DNA from: Terriglobia bacterium
GTDB lineage: Bacteria > Acidobacteriota > Terriglobia > Terriglobales > Acidobacteriaceae
Assembly (NCBI GenBank): GCA_020072645.1
Contig: JAIQGK010000003.1
Location: forward strand, 310,001-374,000
Length of the DNA: 64,000 nucleotides
Direction: 5' to 3'
Positions 41,629-50,335 of this stretch are shown here, one piece after another. The stretch's first letter is position 1; the number at the start of each line of letters is the position of its first letter. A model generated the notes under the pieces. That model worked only from the letters and a program-made list of their open reading frames with translations, made no database searches and was not told the origin of the DNA. The translations under genes and the position numbers were made by a program.

Positions 41629-44301
41629 ATGAAATCGTTTTCGAAACGTTCCATCTGCTCTCTCGCCGTTCTTTTTCTAGTGGTCATCTCTTTAGCTTTG
41701 TCCTGGAGCGTTAAGTCTCGGATGACCAACGCTCACCTTGAGATTCGACACGGTGATCCAATCGCGCTGCTTGCGGAGGCAAACCGTTTGTCGTGGTTGG
41801 GGAATTGGTATGCGGCGGGACCTCTCTATCAGCAAGCGGAGGGACGTTTTCACGCAAGCGGCGACACCGAGAACGAAATCTATGCTCGCATCGGACGCAT
41901 ACGGGCGCAAGCGGTGAATGTCCCGCTCGATCGGACGTTGTCACTGTTCAGCAACGAGTTGGAAGTGACGACAATGAACCCAAAGTCACGCCTGTGGTGC
42001 CTGGCGCTCAAAGGGTATCTAGAGATAAACAGCGACTCCAACTCCACTAAGCGTGATTGGACCGAAGCTCTGCAAATTGCAAACACCTTGGGAGAAAGCC
42101 AGTGGGCGGCCCGCGCAACTGGCGAACTTGGCGTTATCGCTTTCCTCGAAGGAAATACTGCGTCGGCGGTGAGCCAACTAGGAAAGGCGATTCTCTCTGC
42201 CTACCGCACCGGCGATACCGCTTCGCAAGTCCGCCTCCTATCGATGCTCGGAAATGGTTTCAACGAAGAAAGACGATTCTCAGAAGCGCTCACGATGTTC
42301 AAACGCGCCATTGCCACGACGGAAAGCACTCCGGATGCTGGATTCCCGTTCATGGCCTACGGCGGCGAGGCCGCGGCCCTGACCGGTCTGCATCAGACCG
42401 CACAAGCCAAGGAGTTGTTGGAAAGAGCATTAACCGCAGCTCGCTCACAAGAGAATCGGGTCAATGAGGCCGACTTATTGGTTCAGATGGGCGAAGTCGC
42501 ATTGGCGGAAGACAACTTAGATGCCGCGAAATCTCATTTTATCCAGGCCGGACGCATTGCCGACGAGATGAGACTCTATCGCACACTGTCCTATGCGATG
42601 TTCGATCTCGCCAACCTGGACCGACAGCTTGGTGATATAGAAAACGCGGGCGACGCCCTAACAGCCGGACTCAAAGCAAGCCGTCGTCTCGGAGATCGGT
42701 ATTATGTGCCCCGCGACCTTACGGCGATGGCCGAACTAGCAGTCGCCAAAAACAAGTTGCGACGGGCGGACAGGCTATTCGAACAGGCTGAAGACGTGCT
42801 GGACGGAATTCTGATCAATCAGCACAGCTTTGAGGAGAGCACAGCACGTGCAGGCTCAATGAGCAGCACATACCTTGAACATTTCCGCTTGGCCTTCCAG
42901 ATGGGAGATGTCGGGCGGGCATTTCAGGTTCTGGAGCGAGTTCGGGGTCGGACGGTTGCGAGTCATCTATACGCACGAGAAAACGTCAATAACAATTCGC
43001 CCCAGGTTGTCTCGCTAGAAGCCAAGATCGCGGCTACACAACTCGCATTGCTGAGAACCGATGACGCGAGAGAAAGATCGGCCGTTTTGGAGCAGTTGCT
43101 CGCAGATGAGCGCAATCTTGCTTTCGAGTTGAACGAGTCAGGACTGCAACGCCAAGAGATGCTCCTGAAACCCGCGGCTCTGAAAACCATTCAAACAGTT
43201 TTAGGGGAAGACGAAGTTCTGGTCGAATATGTCCTCGACGAGCCGAAATCATTTTGCATAGTGATCACGCGGAAATCAGCGGACCTTCGTGTCTTGCCAG
43301 CCGGCAGCAACAAACTCCAGACCGTGACAGGGTCTTACCTTTCCGAGTTGAAATCGAGGAGGTCCGGCGAACCATTCGCCGCCGAGCTCTATTCCCTCCT
43401 GGTCGAACCAGTCGTGAATTCATTTCAACAGTCTCGCCTGATCATCTCGGCTGATGGCATTCTGCACTTGCTCCCGTTCGAGGCGCTGTCACATGGCAAC
43501 AGCTTCGTCGTTGACTCAAAGGTCGTCTCCTACACGCCTTCAGCGACCGTGCTGTGGCGCCTGCGGACGACGCAGATTGCAGAGAGCCGCCGCCCCTTGC
43601 TCGCTGTCGGAGCGGTCGAATACAAGCTGGTACGAGCGCTGCCCAAGAGTGTTGAGCGAGGTTCGTTGACTGCCGTAGTCGTTAGAGGACTGGCTGAGCT
43701 TTCTAGTTCGCGCTTAGAGGACTTGCCCGGTAGTCGCGACGAAGTGCTGGCGATAGCCCAAATTGCCGGCCCGAATACCGAGCTACTACTTGGACAAAAG
43801 GCCACGGAGAGCGCCTTCAAGAACCAGGCGTTGGCTGATTATCGCGTGATTCATCTTGCCACCCATGCTGCGGCCGACCCGCAATACCCGGATCGAGCCG
43901 CTCTTGTTTTGGGAATCGCTCCGAACACGTCTGATGACGGATTACTCCAGGTGCGCGAGATTATGCATCTGCCGATCAAAGCAGACCTGGTCACGTTATC
44001 GGCCTGCGACACCAACGTCGGTACAGCAGAGGGAGAAGCCGGGGTGGTGAACCTTGAACAGGCGTTCCTGGTTGCCGGCGCGCGCGCGGTAGTGGCGAGT
44101 TTATGGAATGTCGAAGACAACTCGACTACCGCGCTAATGAAGGCGTTTTACACATATCTCGCGCAGCACGAAGATAAGGCATTAGCGCTCGCCCATGCCA
44201 AACGCGACATGCTGGAGCATTACGGAGATCCATCTCCTTACTATTGGGCGCCTTTTGTGCTGGTCGGGGAAGGCGCTCAAGCGGTCTCGTTCGGGAGATA
44301 A
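41629..44301 (+). CDS. CHAT-domain TPR protein
   Basis: An 890-residue protein. An N-terminal hydrophobic segment (SLAVLFLVVISLALSWSV) acts as a signal anchor. TPR repeats fill residues about 40-400 (e.g. ALTMFKRAIATTE, LERALTAARSQENR, AGRIADEMRL), then a CHAT (caspase-HetF) protease domain at 590-885 with the His in VIHLATHAAADPQYP and the Cys in VTLSACDTNVG, followed by GEAGVVNLEQAFLVAGARAV. Both catalytic residues are present. CHAT-TPR proteins act in signalling or regulated proteolysis. The next genes, on the other strand, encode a sigma/anti-sigma-like pair. Confidence 0.88.
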   Translation: MKSFSKRSICSLAVLFLVVISLALSWSVKSRMTNAHLEIRHGDPIALLAEANRLSWLGNWYAAGPLYQQAEGRFHASGDTENEIYARIGRIRAQAVNVPLDRTLSLFSNELEVTTMNPKSRLWCLALKGYLEINSDSNSTKRDWTEALQIANTLGESQWAARATGELGVIAFLEGNTASAVSQLGKAILSAYRTGDTASQVRLLSMLGNGFNEERRFSEALTMFKRAIATTESTPDAGFPFMAYGGEAAALTGLHQTAQAKELLERALTAARSQENRVNEADLLVQMGEVALAEDNLDAAKSHFIQAGRIADEMRLYRTLSYAMFDLANLDRQLGDIENAGDALTAGLKASRRLGDRYYVPRDLTAMAELAVAKNKLRRADRLFEQAEDVLDGILINQHSFEESTARAGSMSSTYLEHFRLAFQMGDVGRAFQVLERVRGRTVASHLYARENVNNNSPQVVSLEAKIAATQLALLRTDDARERSAVLEQLLADERNLAFELNESGLQRQEMLLKPAALKTIQTVLGEDEVLVEYVLDEPKSFCIVITRKSADLRVLPAGSNKLQTVTGSYLSELKSRRSGEPFAAELYSLLVEPVVNSFQQSRLIISADGILHLLPFEALSHGNSFVVDSKVVSYTPSATVLWRLRTTQIAESRRPLLAVGAVEYKLVRALPKSVERGSLTAVVVRGLAELSSSRLEDLPGSRDEVLAIAQIAGPNTELLLGQKATESAFKNQALADYRVIHLATHAAADPQYPDRAALVLGIAPNTSDDGLLQVREIMHLPIKADLVTLSACDTNVGTAEGEAGVVNLEQAFLVAGARAVVASLWNVEDNSTTALMKAFYTYLAQHEDKALALAHAKRDMLEHYGDPSPYYWAPFVLVGEGAQAVSFGR

Positions 44302-44329
44302 CTAGCTTGGCAGCTAAACGATTTATTGG

Positions 44330-44998
44330 TCACCTCAAAATCAAGGGGTAGTACACCCACTCGGAGCCCTCGCGACGGAGTGCCAGCGAATAGCGCCCAG
44401 GCATCAGCTTTCCCAATTCGACAGAAAGATTGAGAACCACGTCGTGATTCTCCAAAGACGCCTCTGCCGGGGCACGCAGCAATGGCGCACTCTGTGGGGC
44501 GCGGAGGATCTGACACTCGTAGTTACCTTCGCTGCCAATGGGCAAGATGATCCGTAACCGCCGCGCCTGATGTTGAGCCGCGACCGCATCCGCTGGATTC
44601 GTGTTGTCGATGCCGCGTGTGGGTGAGACAAGGCGCAAATCGATGGTCGCGATGGCGCTTGGGGTGGGTGAGGAGCGCTCTAGCGTCACCCAGACCGCGA
44701 CGGCCAATACGGCCGCGATGGCGAGGACAAGAGACGTTCTCCTTATTAATGTGACTCGCTCCCGCATCTGCCGCAGGAGAGTGATGCACTTATCGCATGA
44801 GTCTATGTGCACTAACACTTCTTCCCGCTGCGCCTGGGTACACCTTCCCGCCACAAACCGACGCAAGCTGGCCACATTGGGACAGTCGCCAAGCCTATGG
44901 ACTCGCCCGTCCTTCCGCGTGAGAGATGACAGGGCTTCCATGAGCTCCTGTTCTGCAACACGATATTGTCTCAACGGTGGCATATCATTACCATTCAT
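44330..44998 (-). CDS. Membrane anti-sigma-like zinc-finger protein
   Basis: A 222-residue protein from ATG 44998, which overlaps the stop of the sigma-like gene by 11 bases; the frame opens at 45130, but the added residues lie inside that gene. N-terminal H/C motif VLVHIDSCDKCITLLRQM is the zinc-binding anti-sigma pattern. One membrane segment follows (TSLVLAIAAVLAVAVWVTL). The C-terminal 120 residues form a strand-rich extracytoplasmic domain (RLRIILPIGSEGNYECQIL, GRYSLALRREGSE). Coupled translation with the sigma-like gene supports a regulator/anti-regulator pair. Confidence 0.75.
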   Translation of the reverse strand: MNGNDMPPLRQYRVAEQELMEALSSLTRKDGRVHRLGDCPNVASLRRFVAGRCTQAQREEVLVHIDSCDKCITLLRQMRERVTLIRRTSLVLAIAAVLAVAVWVTLERSSPTPSAIATIDLRLVSPTRGIDNTNPADAVAAQHQARRLRIILPIGSEGNYECQILRAPQSAPLLRAPAEASLENHDVVLNLSVELGKLMPGRYSLALRREGSEWVYYPLILR

Positions 44999-45572
44999 TG
45001 GACGTTGTCGCACTACCGGTCCGCAGTAACCGTAAATGTGCTTTTCGCACGTCCCGCCAAAAGCCCTGTCGCGCTGCCGAGGCGCTGATGCCGAGCATTC
45101 GGGCGACCTCCTTCCAATCATAGCCCGCAATCCTCAGGCGTAAAATGCCGCGGTTCTTAACGTCAAGCTCTCGGGCAAGCTCTTCGAGGAACAGACTCCG
45201 GTCAATCTTATCGCGCCAGTCTGGAACTCGCAGGATGTCCGCCAGTTCGCTGCTTCCGCCAACAAGGTCGATCCGCGATCGCCGTCGCGCCAAGCGGCGC
45301 AGACCCCGATAACACGCAAGAGCTAACAAACCGTCCGGATTGGCGGAGTTGAGAGGCACATTATTTTTGTCCAGGTAACGAGAGATGGACTTGACTGAGG
45401 ATTCGAGTGCTTCTGCCGCATCACATGGATCGCCTAATATCTCTTGGGCCCTCAGACAAACCAATTTCCACACTCGGTGTGCCGCTTCACGAACGTCTGC
45501 CCGAAACGGTCTACCTGAGTCTTCATCGATTTCGCGGTCCCACCAAGGGAGAAAGGTTTCGGAGCACGCCAT
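44988..45572 (-). CDS. Sigma-70-like regulatory protein of the WWDRE type
   Basis: A 194-residue protein that is a clear paralogue of 28476-29090: opening PWWDREIDEDSGRPFRADVR, middle ALESSVKSISRYLDKNNVP, and the C-terminal helix-turn-helix YDWKEVARMLGISASAARQG. It also carries RGLRRLARRRSRIDL, basic and helical. Its gene overlaps the anti-sigma-like gene. The CHAT-TPR gene is next to it in the opposite direction. Likely a divergent ECF-type sigma factor controlled by the membrane protein. Confidence 0.65.
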   Translation of the reverse strand: MACSETFLPWWDREIDEDSGRPFRADVREAAHRVWKLVCLRAQEILGDPCDAAEALESSVKSISRYLDKNNVPLNSANPDGLLALACYRGLRRLARRRSRIDLVGGSSELADILRVPDWRDKIDRSLFLEELARELDVKNRGILRLRIAGYDWKEVARMLGISASAARQGFWRDVRKAHLRLLRTGSATTSNEW

Positions 45573-46002
45573 AAAGCAAATATGCTGTGCGAAGGAATGC
45601 TTGCAGGACTCTTGTGTGGACTACGTCCTGGTCAAGCCCGGCCGATTACTGCAGGCTATCTGCCTATGCAGCACAGCAGAATTGTCGCCCACAACCTCTC
45701 ATAGGCGGATATAAGTCTCACTATTATTCTGAAAACGGAATACCAACGCGGGACTGACGATTATTTCAACATAGGTTCGAGTCGCTCTTCGGCCCTCGAT
45801 TGCTAAGAATTCTATAATTTGCGAGCCTTGGACGAACTCTAATGTCATTCGTCTTTCAATTGGGTGACGCCGACTACACCGAAATCGTGCACCACTTGGT
45901 TCCACATGGCTTGTTTCAACTCAGCTTTGTTCGGAAATATGTCTCTTTTTTGCCATTGAAAGCCATCTCGAAATCTCGCAAGTCACTAACTCGGGAAGGA
46001 GG
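45573..46002. other. Gene-poor stretch with one weak small frame
   Basis: About 430 bases. The only candidate is a - strand frame (45699-45905, GTG start, 68 residues, including MTLEFVQGSQIIEFLAIEGR). It has no clear ribosome site, and I cannot support it as a gene. Confidence 0.35.
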
Positions 46003-46356
46003 TTAGCTCGGCTTTTTGCGCCTCGGTTTGTGCTTCCTTCTCTGCCGAGGCTCGGTACCTTTCAGATACTTCTCCCACCTCTGTCGCACTTTGCCATGCC
46101 GACTCCAATCGGCCATTTCGGCGGTGTGGAGCGGACCGAGAAACTCGGCGTTTATTTCACTCTGGAGTTCCCGAATTAGGCTGGGAAAAATCTTGGTCGC
46201 TTTCGATCTACACAGACCTATATCATGCAGTCGCTCAGTGTGATGCACAACTTCATCAAACGCTAGATTTAGCGCGTGAAGACTCTGATAGTAGTCAGTT
46301 TTTGCGTGTTTCCCCGGTTTTTCCATTCCCACACTCCTAGCCTCAGCTTGCGCCAT
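46003..46356 (-). CDS. Hypothetical basic protein
   Basis: A 117-residue protein, helical and increasingly basic; the last 20 residues are almost all Lys/Arg/Pro (RQRRKHKPRRKK). A start at MEKPGKHAK (residue 11) is equally possible. Such tails bind nucleic acid or ribosomes. No family recognised. Confidence 0.55.
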   Translation of the reverse strand: MAQAEARSVGMEKPGKHAKTDYYQSLHALNLAFDEVVHHTERLHDIGLCRSKATKIFPSLIRELQSEINAEFLGPLHTAEMADWSRHGKVRQRWEKYLKGTEPRQRRKHKPRRKKPS

Positions 46357-46585
46357 GTCGTTTTTCCGAGAGAGCCGCCGGCCACTCTTCGCATTGTGTT
46401 AAAGCCGGCGGCCCAGCACCTACCGCGCGAGGCAGGTTGCTCGGAGTCGTGATTCAGGGAAAGCGGGTCCCGTAACCACGAAAATTGGGGTGTTTGGCTG
46501 CCCAAGCTAATCATCAGACGGACAGACCATTGGGGCGCTGTCGATTCGCCACTAACGCCCATGGGCCGTGGCGAGCCTTTTGTAT

Positions 46586-47077
46586 TCATGACGTCAGAGG
46601 CTTCCATATCTGATAGACCGAGACGCCCAGCGCCGCAGCGATCTTGACCGCATTCTCGAGCTTCGGTATCTGCCCCTTCTCAATTGCGAACAGAGTGGTC
46701 GTCGGGATTCTCGACAACTCCGCCAAATCACGTAAACGCCAGCCGCGTTTTAAGCGAAGCTCAGTGACAGAGGAGACATCCGCCTCGCTTGGAACCGGAA
46801 TAATCCCGCTCGGGGGAATAAGCCACAACTCGTAAACCGTTAACTGAAATGCCGAGGCAACTTTGTAAGCATTCGTAAGCGCCGTTCCGGATCCCCCCTC
46901 CATGCGCCAGATGGTGTTATAAGGAACTCCCGATAGTGCCGATAAATGTTTCAGGGTCCATTTCCTCTCCTTACGCAGCTCATAGATCTTGCTTCTCAAC
47001 GGATGCCCCGGGTGCAGTTCGGAAGTTCTGCCGTAAATGTTCCAGAATGTCTTTGCTGGAACAGGCGATGTGTACAT
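46586..47077 (-). CDS. Double-XRE helix-turn-helix regulator
   Basis: A 163-residue protein with two tandem Cro/C1-type helix-turn-helix domains. The first is LRSKIYELRKERKWTLKHLS with LSGVPYNTIWRMEGG (residues about 27-90). The second is VTELRLKRGWRLRDLAELSR with IPTTTLFAIEKG (105-160), each ending in a YELW or YQIW segment. Two XRE units in one chain suggest binding as a monomeric clamp to a long or composite operator. It lies downstream of the gene preceded by the CACCTAG element and may regulate it; that link is inference. Confidence 0.8.
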   Translation of the reverse strand: MYTSPVPAKTFWNIYGRTSELHPGHPLRSKIYELRKERKWTLKHLSALSGVPYNTIWRMEGGSGTALTNAYKVASAFQLTVYELWLIPPSGIIPVPSEADVSSVTELRLKRGWRLRDLAELSRIPTTTLFAIEKGQIPKLENAVKIAAALGVSVYQIWKPLTS

Positions 47078-47103
47078 ACAGCCTGTCTCAATATTTAAAT
47101 TCC

Positions 47104-47475
47104 CTATCGTTCATAATGGAGCGCGTAATGACTCCGTGTGGTGAACTGCAGCTGCGTTCCCTTAATGCCGCCGAGGACCAGTGATTCCATCTCTAATTCG
47201 TCGGTGCTGAAATACACAGAATCGAATCTTCCGAGCAGTGTCACGTCTGTCTTGACGCCCACGTTCATCCGCAGCCAGTGCTCAAGTTCTGCAGCAGATT
47301 GCAAACTCCGCATTTCCAGGCAGAGAAGGTTCGCCCTCTTTCCAGGCTCACATACCTGAAATACAGCCAGTTTCATTGAGGGGATCCGGCGCTCAGGCGC
47401 GGCCAGTTCGGCGATCGCGGGTTTATCCGGTTCGACTTGCCTTCGACGAATTGAATATTTCCAAAACCTGAACAA
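47104..47475 (-). CDS. Hypothetical protein under a CACCTAG-box promoter
   Basis: A 123-residue product from TTG 47475, close behind GGGGAGGGG; a second possible start is MKLAVFQVC (residue 34, at 47376). The later half is well folded-looking: KLAVFQVCEPGKRANLLCLE, ELEHWLRMNVGVKTDVTLLG, FDSVYFSTDELEMESL. No family recognised. Preceded by a consensus promoter. Confidence 0.6.
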   Translation of the reverse strand: MFRFWKYSIRRRQVEPDKPAIAELAAPERRIPSMKLAVFQVCEPGKRANLLCLEMRSLQSAAELEHWLRMNVGVKTDVTLLGRFDSVYFSTDELEMESLVLGGIKGTQLQFTTRSHYALHYER

Positions 47476-47479
47476 GAAA

Positions 47480-47539
47480 TACCCCTCCCCTAGGTGGCGA
47501 GATTGCCCTTCTTATAATATTTCCACTTCTAGGTGTCAA
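47480..47539 (-). promoter_or_regulatory. Promoter with two CACCTAG boxes
   Basis: On the - strand, TTGACA (47534-47539) and TATAAG (47511-47516) are spaced by 17 bases, a consensus sigma-70-type promoter. One CACCTAGAAG box overlaps the -35 region. A second, CACCTAGGGGAGGGGTA (47480-47496), lies just before the TTG start and supplies the ribosome site. The second box matches 16 of 17 bases at 50431-50447. Confidence 0.65.
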
Positions 47540-47605
47540 GGAGTGAAACGCCGGGCTATCAATTGTCACCAAGCTATAGGGGGCACGCCGGAAATAGGCT
47601 GATCT

Positions 47606-47788
47606 ATGCGGGAGCTCAGATCTCTCATTGCGGGGATTTACGCTGATACTGAAGGACGCATTTACGTCCACACGCGGGAGTTCCTGGTCCAGCACGGAAT
47701 ACCAGACAAGCCGGAAGTAAGGGAGGTTGTGTGGGCTGAGATATTGGATATGTTCTCCGGACTGACCATATTCGAATTATCGGAATGA
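47606..47788 (+). CDS. Small protein, tandem paralogue 1
   Basis: A 60-residue protein, ATG at 47606: ELRSLIAGIYADTEGRIYVH, then REFLVQHGIPDKPEVREVVW and AEILDMFSGL. It aligns end to end with the product of 47879-48079. Family unknown, possibly a small regulator. The gene follows the divergent CACCTAG promoter, about 70 bases away. Confidence 0.6.
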   Translation: MRELRSLIAGIYADTEGRIYVHTREFLVQHGIPDKPEVREVVWAEILDMFSGLTIFELSE

Positions 47789-47878
47789 ACACGTTCGGAG
47801 TTTTGGGTAACGCTCTTTGAATCGGCGAGGCTCTGAAGAATAGGGGTTTAATGACAATGCTGTATCCAGCAAAGGCGA

Positions 47879-48079
47879 GTGCAGTGTTCAATGAGAAAAG
47901 ACGAATTGCACCAGATCGGAGCAGGGCTCTACCAGGACGAAAGGGGCTCTGTGTATTGTGATATGCAAGAGTTTTTAGGGTTTCATAATCTTCCAGACAA
48001 GCAAGAGATTAGGCGGGCTGTGTGGGAGGAACTTGAGAGGCAGTTTGAGGCAAAGGTGACGGAACTGCTGGACGAGTGA
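47879..48079 (+). CDS. Small protein, tandem paralogue 2
   Basis: A 66-residue product; the first codons may be leader, with the ATG at residue 5 (MRKDELHQIG) an alternative. It reads ELHQIGAGLYQDERGSVYCD, MQEFLGFHNLPDKQEIRRAV and WEELERQFEAK, aligned with paralogue 1 over the whole length (G-Y-D-E/G, EFL, PDK, VW-E). Two copies in tandem suggest a retained function. Unknown family. Confidence 0.6.
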   Translation: MQCSMRKDELHQIGAGLYQDERGSVYCDMQEFLGFHNLPDKQEIRRAVWEELERQFEAKVTELLDE

Positions 48080-48155
48080 GCGGGTACGACCTGGCGCTTT
48101 TACTTGAGCCGAGAAAGCGCAATGAACGTCAGTTTTACGCCGCTAGGCAACCCAG

Positions 48156-48743
48156 TCATAGAAGCTGGAGCAGTTCATCATAGAAGCGTTGGCCATATGC
48201 CATACTGAGCTCACCAGCCGCCCTTTTGACTTGGTCGTAGAAAAGGAAGACATCAAAACTGCCATTCCGCTCAAGTTTGCTGAAGCTCGGGGGGGCCAGA
48301 AACGGAAGAAAGGCCATCCTTATGAGCCAACAATGCAGTGTCACTCTCATCCGAAAAGCGCAAAATCGCAATTGAACAGAAGCGGTGATCAGGTCGACGC
48401 TGGCCCTTTTGCGCTCTGGGTCAGGAAAACGGAGGCTCAGCTTCCGCTCATATTTGCCCCAGGCATACAAGGCCGCGGCATTTTCCCCTAGGTCGCGCAA
48501 ATATTGCAGTGTGAGTCTAATGCGTTTCCATTGGGTCCGGTTAAATTGTCGTTGTGAAATCGTCGTGCGGAGATGATCTTCAACCTCTGGGTGCAGCAGG
48601 TTCTGAAGATCTTCTAAAACCAAGTGGCGTGTGAAGGCGATAACATCTCTCAGCGTGCGCTCGGAAAATCCATAAATAAACCGTCTTAGGATCACTAAGG
48701 CAAATGCAGCTGATAGCAAGTAAATGATGGCATGTGGCAACAT
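48156..48743 (-). CDS. Membrane-anchored hypothetical protein
   Basis: A 195-residue protein with an N-terminal membrane segment (IIYLLSAAFALVILRRFIYG) and a helical body, plus a second, weaker hydrophobic stretch (WLIRMAFLPFLAPPSF). It overlaps the upstream membrane-protein gene by one base, so the two are co-translated. No family recognised. Confidence 0.6.
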   Translation of the reverse strand: MLPHAIIYLLSAAFALVILRRFIYGFSERTLRDVIAFTRHLVLEDLQNLLHPEVEDHLRTTISQRQFNRTQWKRIRLTLQYLRDLGENAAALYAWGKYERKLSLRFPDPERKRASVDLITASVQLRFCAFRMRVTLHCWLIRMAFLPFLAPPSFSKLERNGSFDVFLFYDQVKRAAGELSMAYGQRFYDELLQLL

Positions 48744-49498
48744 TACTGAGATCTCTTACCCTTCAATATCCTGAGGTACTCTTTAATTTCGGTCGCCATC
48801 TGTTGAGGTGTTATGGTCTTACTCCACGCTTCCCATCTGTCCGGCCGGGGCGGCGGAACGAATGTCCTAAGCCAGACCAGCACAGCAATGAAATATGCCA
48901 GCGGTGGGCCGTATTTTCCAATGACATTCAATTTTGTTCCGAATCCAGAAACTGAGGCATAAGCCGCCCAGGAACCCAATGCCAAGACCGCGAAACCAGT
49001 GACAATCCCAACCGGGTAATACTCCCAGTCGCCCACCAGCCAAACAAGGGCGCACATGAGTGCAAACAGCGCCATTTGTACCCAATTCACAGTCGAGCCG
49101 GCGGAAAGAACGAGAGCAATGATCGGCGGCACTTGGGCTGGCGTATGGTGGAGCCCATCGCTAATTTTCAGCCATGCAAACAGACCTACCGCGGCGGGAA
49201 AAACGAGCCAAAACCAGGGCCAAATCTCATAAAATTCATTGAATACGGTATGAAATGCCTCATGCAGAGCTAAAAGCGCGATCACCGCGTAGAGCGCTTC
49301 GCTGAACCAAAACACCTTGAAATAGATCGAGTAATCATGGATTGCCCACAAGCGGATTCCGGACACCACAACAACAGCACTTATGTAGGCGAAGAAGAAC
49401 GGAAACTCACGGTGATGTCTCCGTCTGACAAGAACAGCCAAGAGCCAAACAGACACTATTGGCCCGACAAGCCCGAATGCAGCGTCATTTTTCCCCAT
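48743..49498 (-). CDS. Multi-pass membrane protein
   Basis: A 251-residue protein with seven or eight membrane helices (e.g. GLVGPIVSVWLLAVLVRR, FAYISAVVVVSGIRLWAI, FWLVFPAAVGLFAWL, IIALVLSAGSTVNWVQMAL, YYPVGIVTGFAVLALGSWAA). The C-terminal 45 residues are cytoplasmic and charged. It follows a small secreted peptide gene and overlaps the next gene by one base. Proteins of this shape are common in Acidobacteria with no assigned role. Confidence 0.7.
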   Translation of the reverse strand: MGKNDAAFGLVGPIVSVWLLAVLVRRRHHREFPFFFAYISAVVVVSGIRLWAIHDYSIYFKVFWFSEALYAVIALLALHEAFHTVFNEFYEIWPWFWLVFPAAVGLFAWLKISDGLHHTPAQVPPIIALVLSAGSTVNWVQMALFALMCALVWLVGDWEYYPVGIVTGFAVLALGSWAAYASVSGFGTKLNVIGKYGPPLAYFIAVLVWLRTFVPPPRPDRWEAWSKTITPQQMATEIKEYLRILKGKRSQ

Positions 49499-49543
49499 GA
49501 GATGTGAGTGGCCAGCTTAAACCAGCCACCCACACGCGACAAC

Positions 49544-49666
49544 TTACTTTGCCGAGCAAGGTCTCGGGTAACAAAGGGGGACCGGGAAAGTGTCGGCCAC
49601 AACAGGTGCCGACACTGCAACAACCAAGAACCACAACACAATTATCCTAACTGCCAAGTTTTTCAT
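49544..49666 (-). CDS. 40-residue secreted peptide
   Basis: ATG at 49666 sits behind a very strong AGGAGGAAATAAA site. The product is 40 residues: a signal peptide (MKNLAVRIIVLWFLVVAVSA) and a mature part of about 18-20 residues, PVVADTFPVPLCYPRPCSAK, with two Cys that could form a disulfide. It ends 45 bases before the membrane-protein gene and is on the same strand, so it probably belongs to that operon. A secreted signal or small structural peptide is plausible; nothing more can be read. Confidence 0.65.
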   Translation of the reverse strand: MKNLAVRIIVLWFLVVAVSAPVVADTFPVPLCYPRPCSAK

Positions 49667-49945
49667 TTTATTTCCTCCTCAGATTGTGTTTTCATAGGTT
49701 TGCCAGCTAATCACCAGCCGACTGCTCGTGCCGAACGTTGAAACGCGTTCCTCGAAAAGCATAAGTCCCTTATCTCACCCCGTCCTTGCGCAATCTCCGT
49801 CGATTCGGATTTTGAGAATTCTTCGAGTTTTCTTCACTCATTGACTTCCCTACCTTGAGGTGTCATCCTTCCGTCCCGCCAATTGATGGTAACTAGGCCG
49901 GCGGCTGCGGAGAGCAGGGGCACGTGCTTCTGTAGAATCATTGGT

Positions 49946-50335
49946 ATGTCACCAAGCGTCGATAAGGACAAGAGGGCCGTTAAGCTCAAGCCGCGGCGTC
50001 GTGGCGACGCAGAGCCAACTGAGCCCAAAACCTACAACCTGCCGTTCGATGTGATCCTTGAAATTCGCAAAGCTGCGTCGATCTACGGATCACAAGGCCG
50101 CGCCGTGCAGGTAGGTTCAGAGCTGCTGGTTCGCCTGCCCAAACCAATTCCGGTTCCGCAGCCGGACCCCGAACAAATCAAGCGCAGAACATATAAGCTG
50201 TCGCCCCGCACAATTCAGGTCATCGAACAACTGGCTGAAACGGAATATGGAGATCCGGGTCAGGTCTTGGCCGCCTCGATGAAAATTCTGAAAGTAAAAA
50301 AATTCAGTTCTAAATACTTAGCTGATTCGGAGTAA
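49946..50335 (+). CDS. Two-repeat RHH-like DNA-binding protein
   Basis: A 129-residue protein from ATG 49946 (frame open to 49883). It contains two copies of a strand-helix-helix unit: KTYNLPFDVILEIRKAASIY-GSQGRAVQVGSELLV and RTYKLSPRTIQVIEQLAETE-YGDPGQVLAASMKIL, joined by a Pro-rich linker (PKPIPVPQPDPEQ). The pattern resembles ribbon-helix-helix (CopG-type) folds, which normally dimerise; two in one chain would give a pre-formed dimer. Basic N-terminus. Targets unknown. Confidence 0.6.
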   Translation: MSPSVDKDKRAVKLKPRRRGDAEPTEPKTYNLPFDVILEIRKAASIYGSQGRAVQVGSELLVRLPKPIPVPQPDPEQIKRRTYKLSPRTIQVIEQLAETEYGDPGQVLAASMKILKVKKFSSKYLADSE

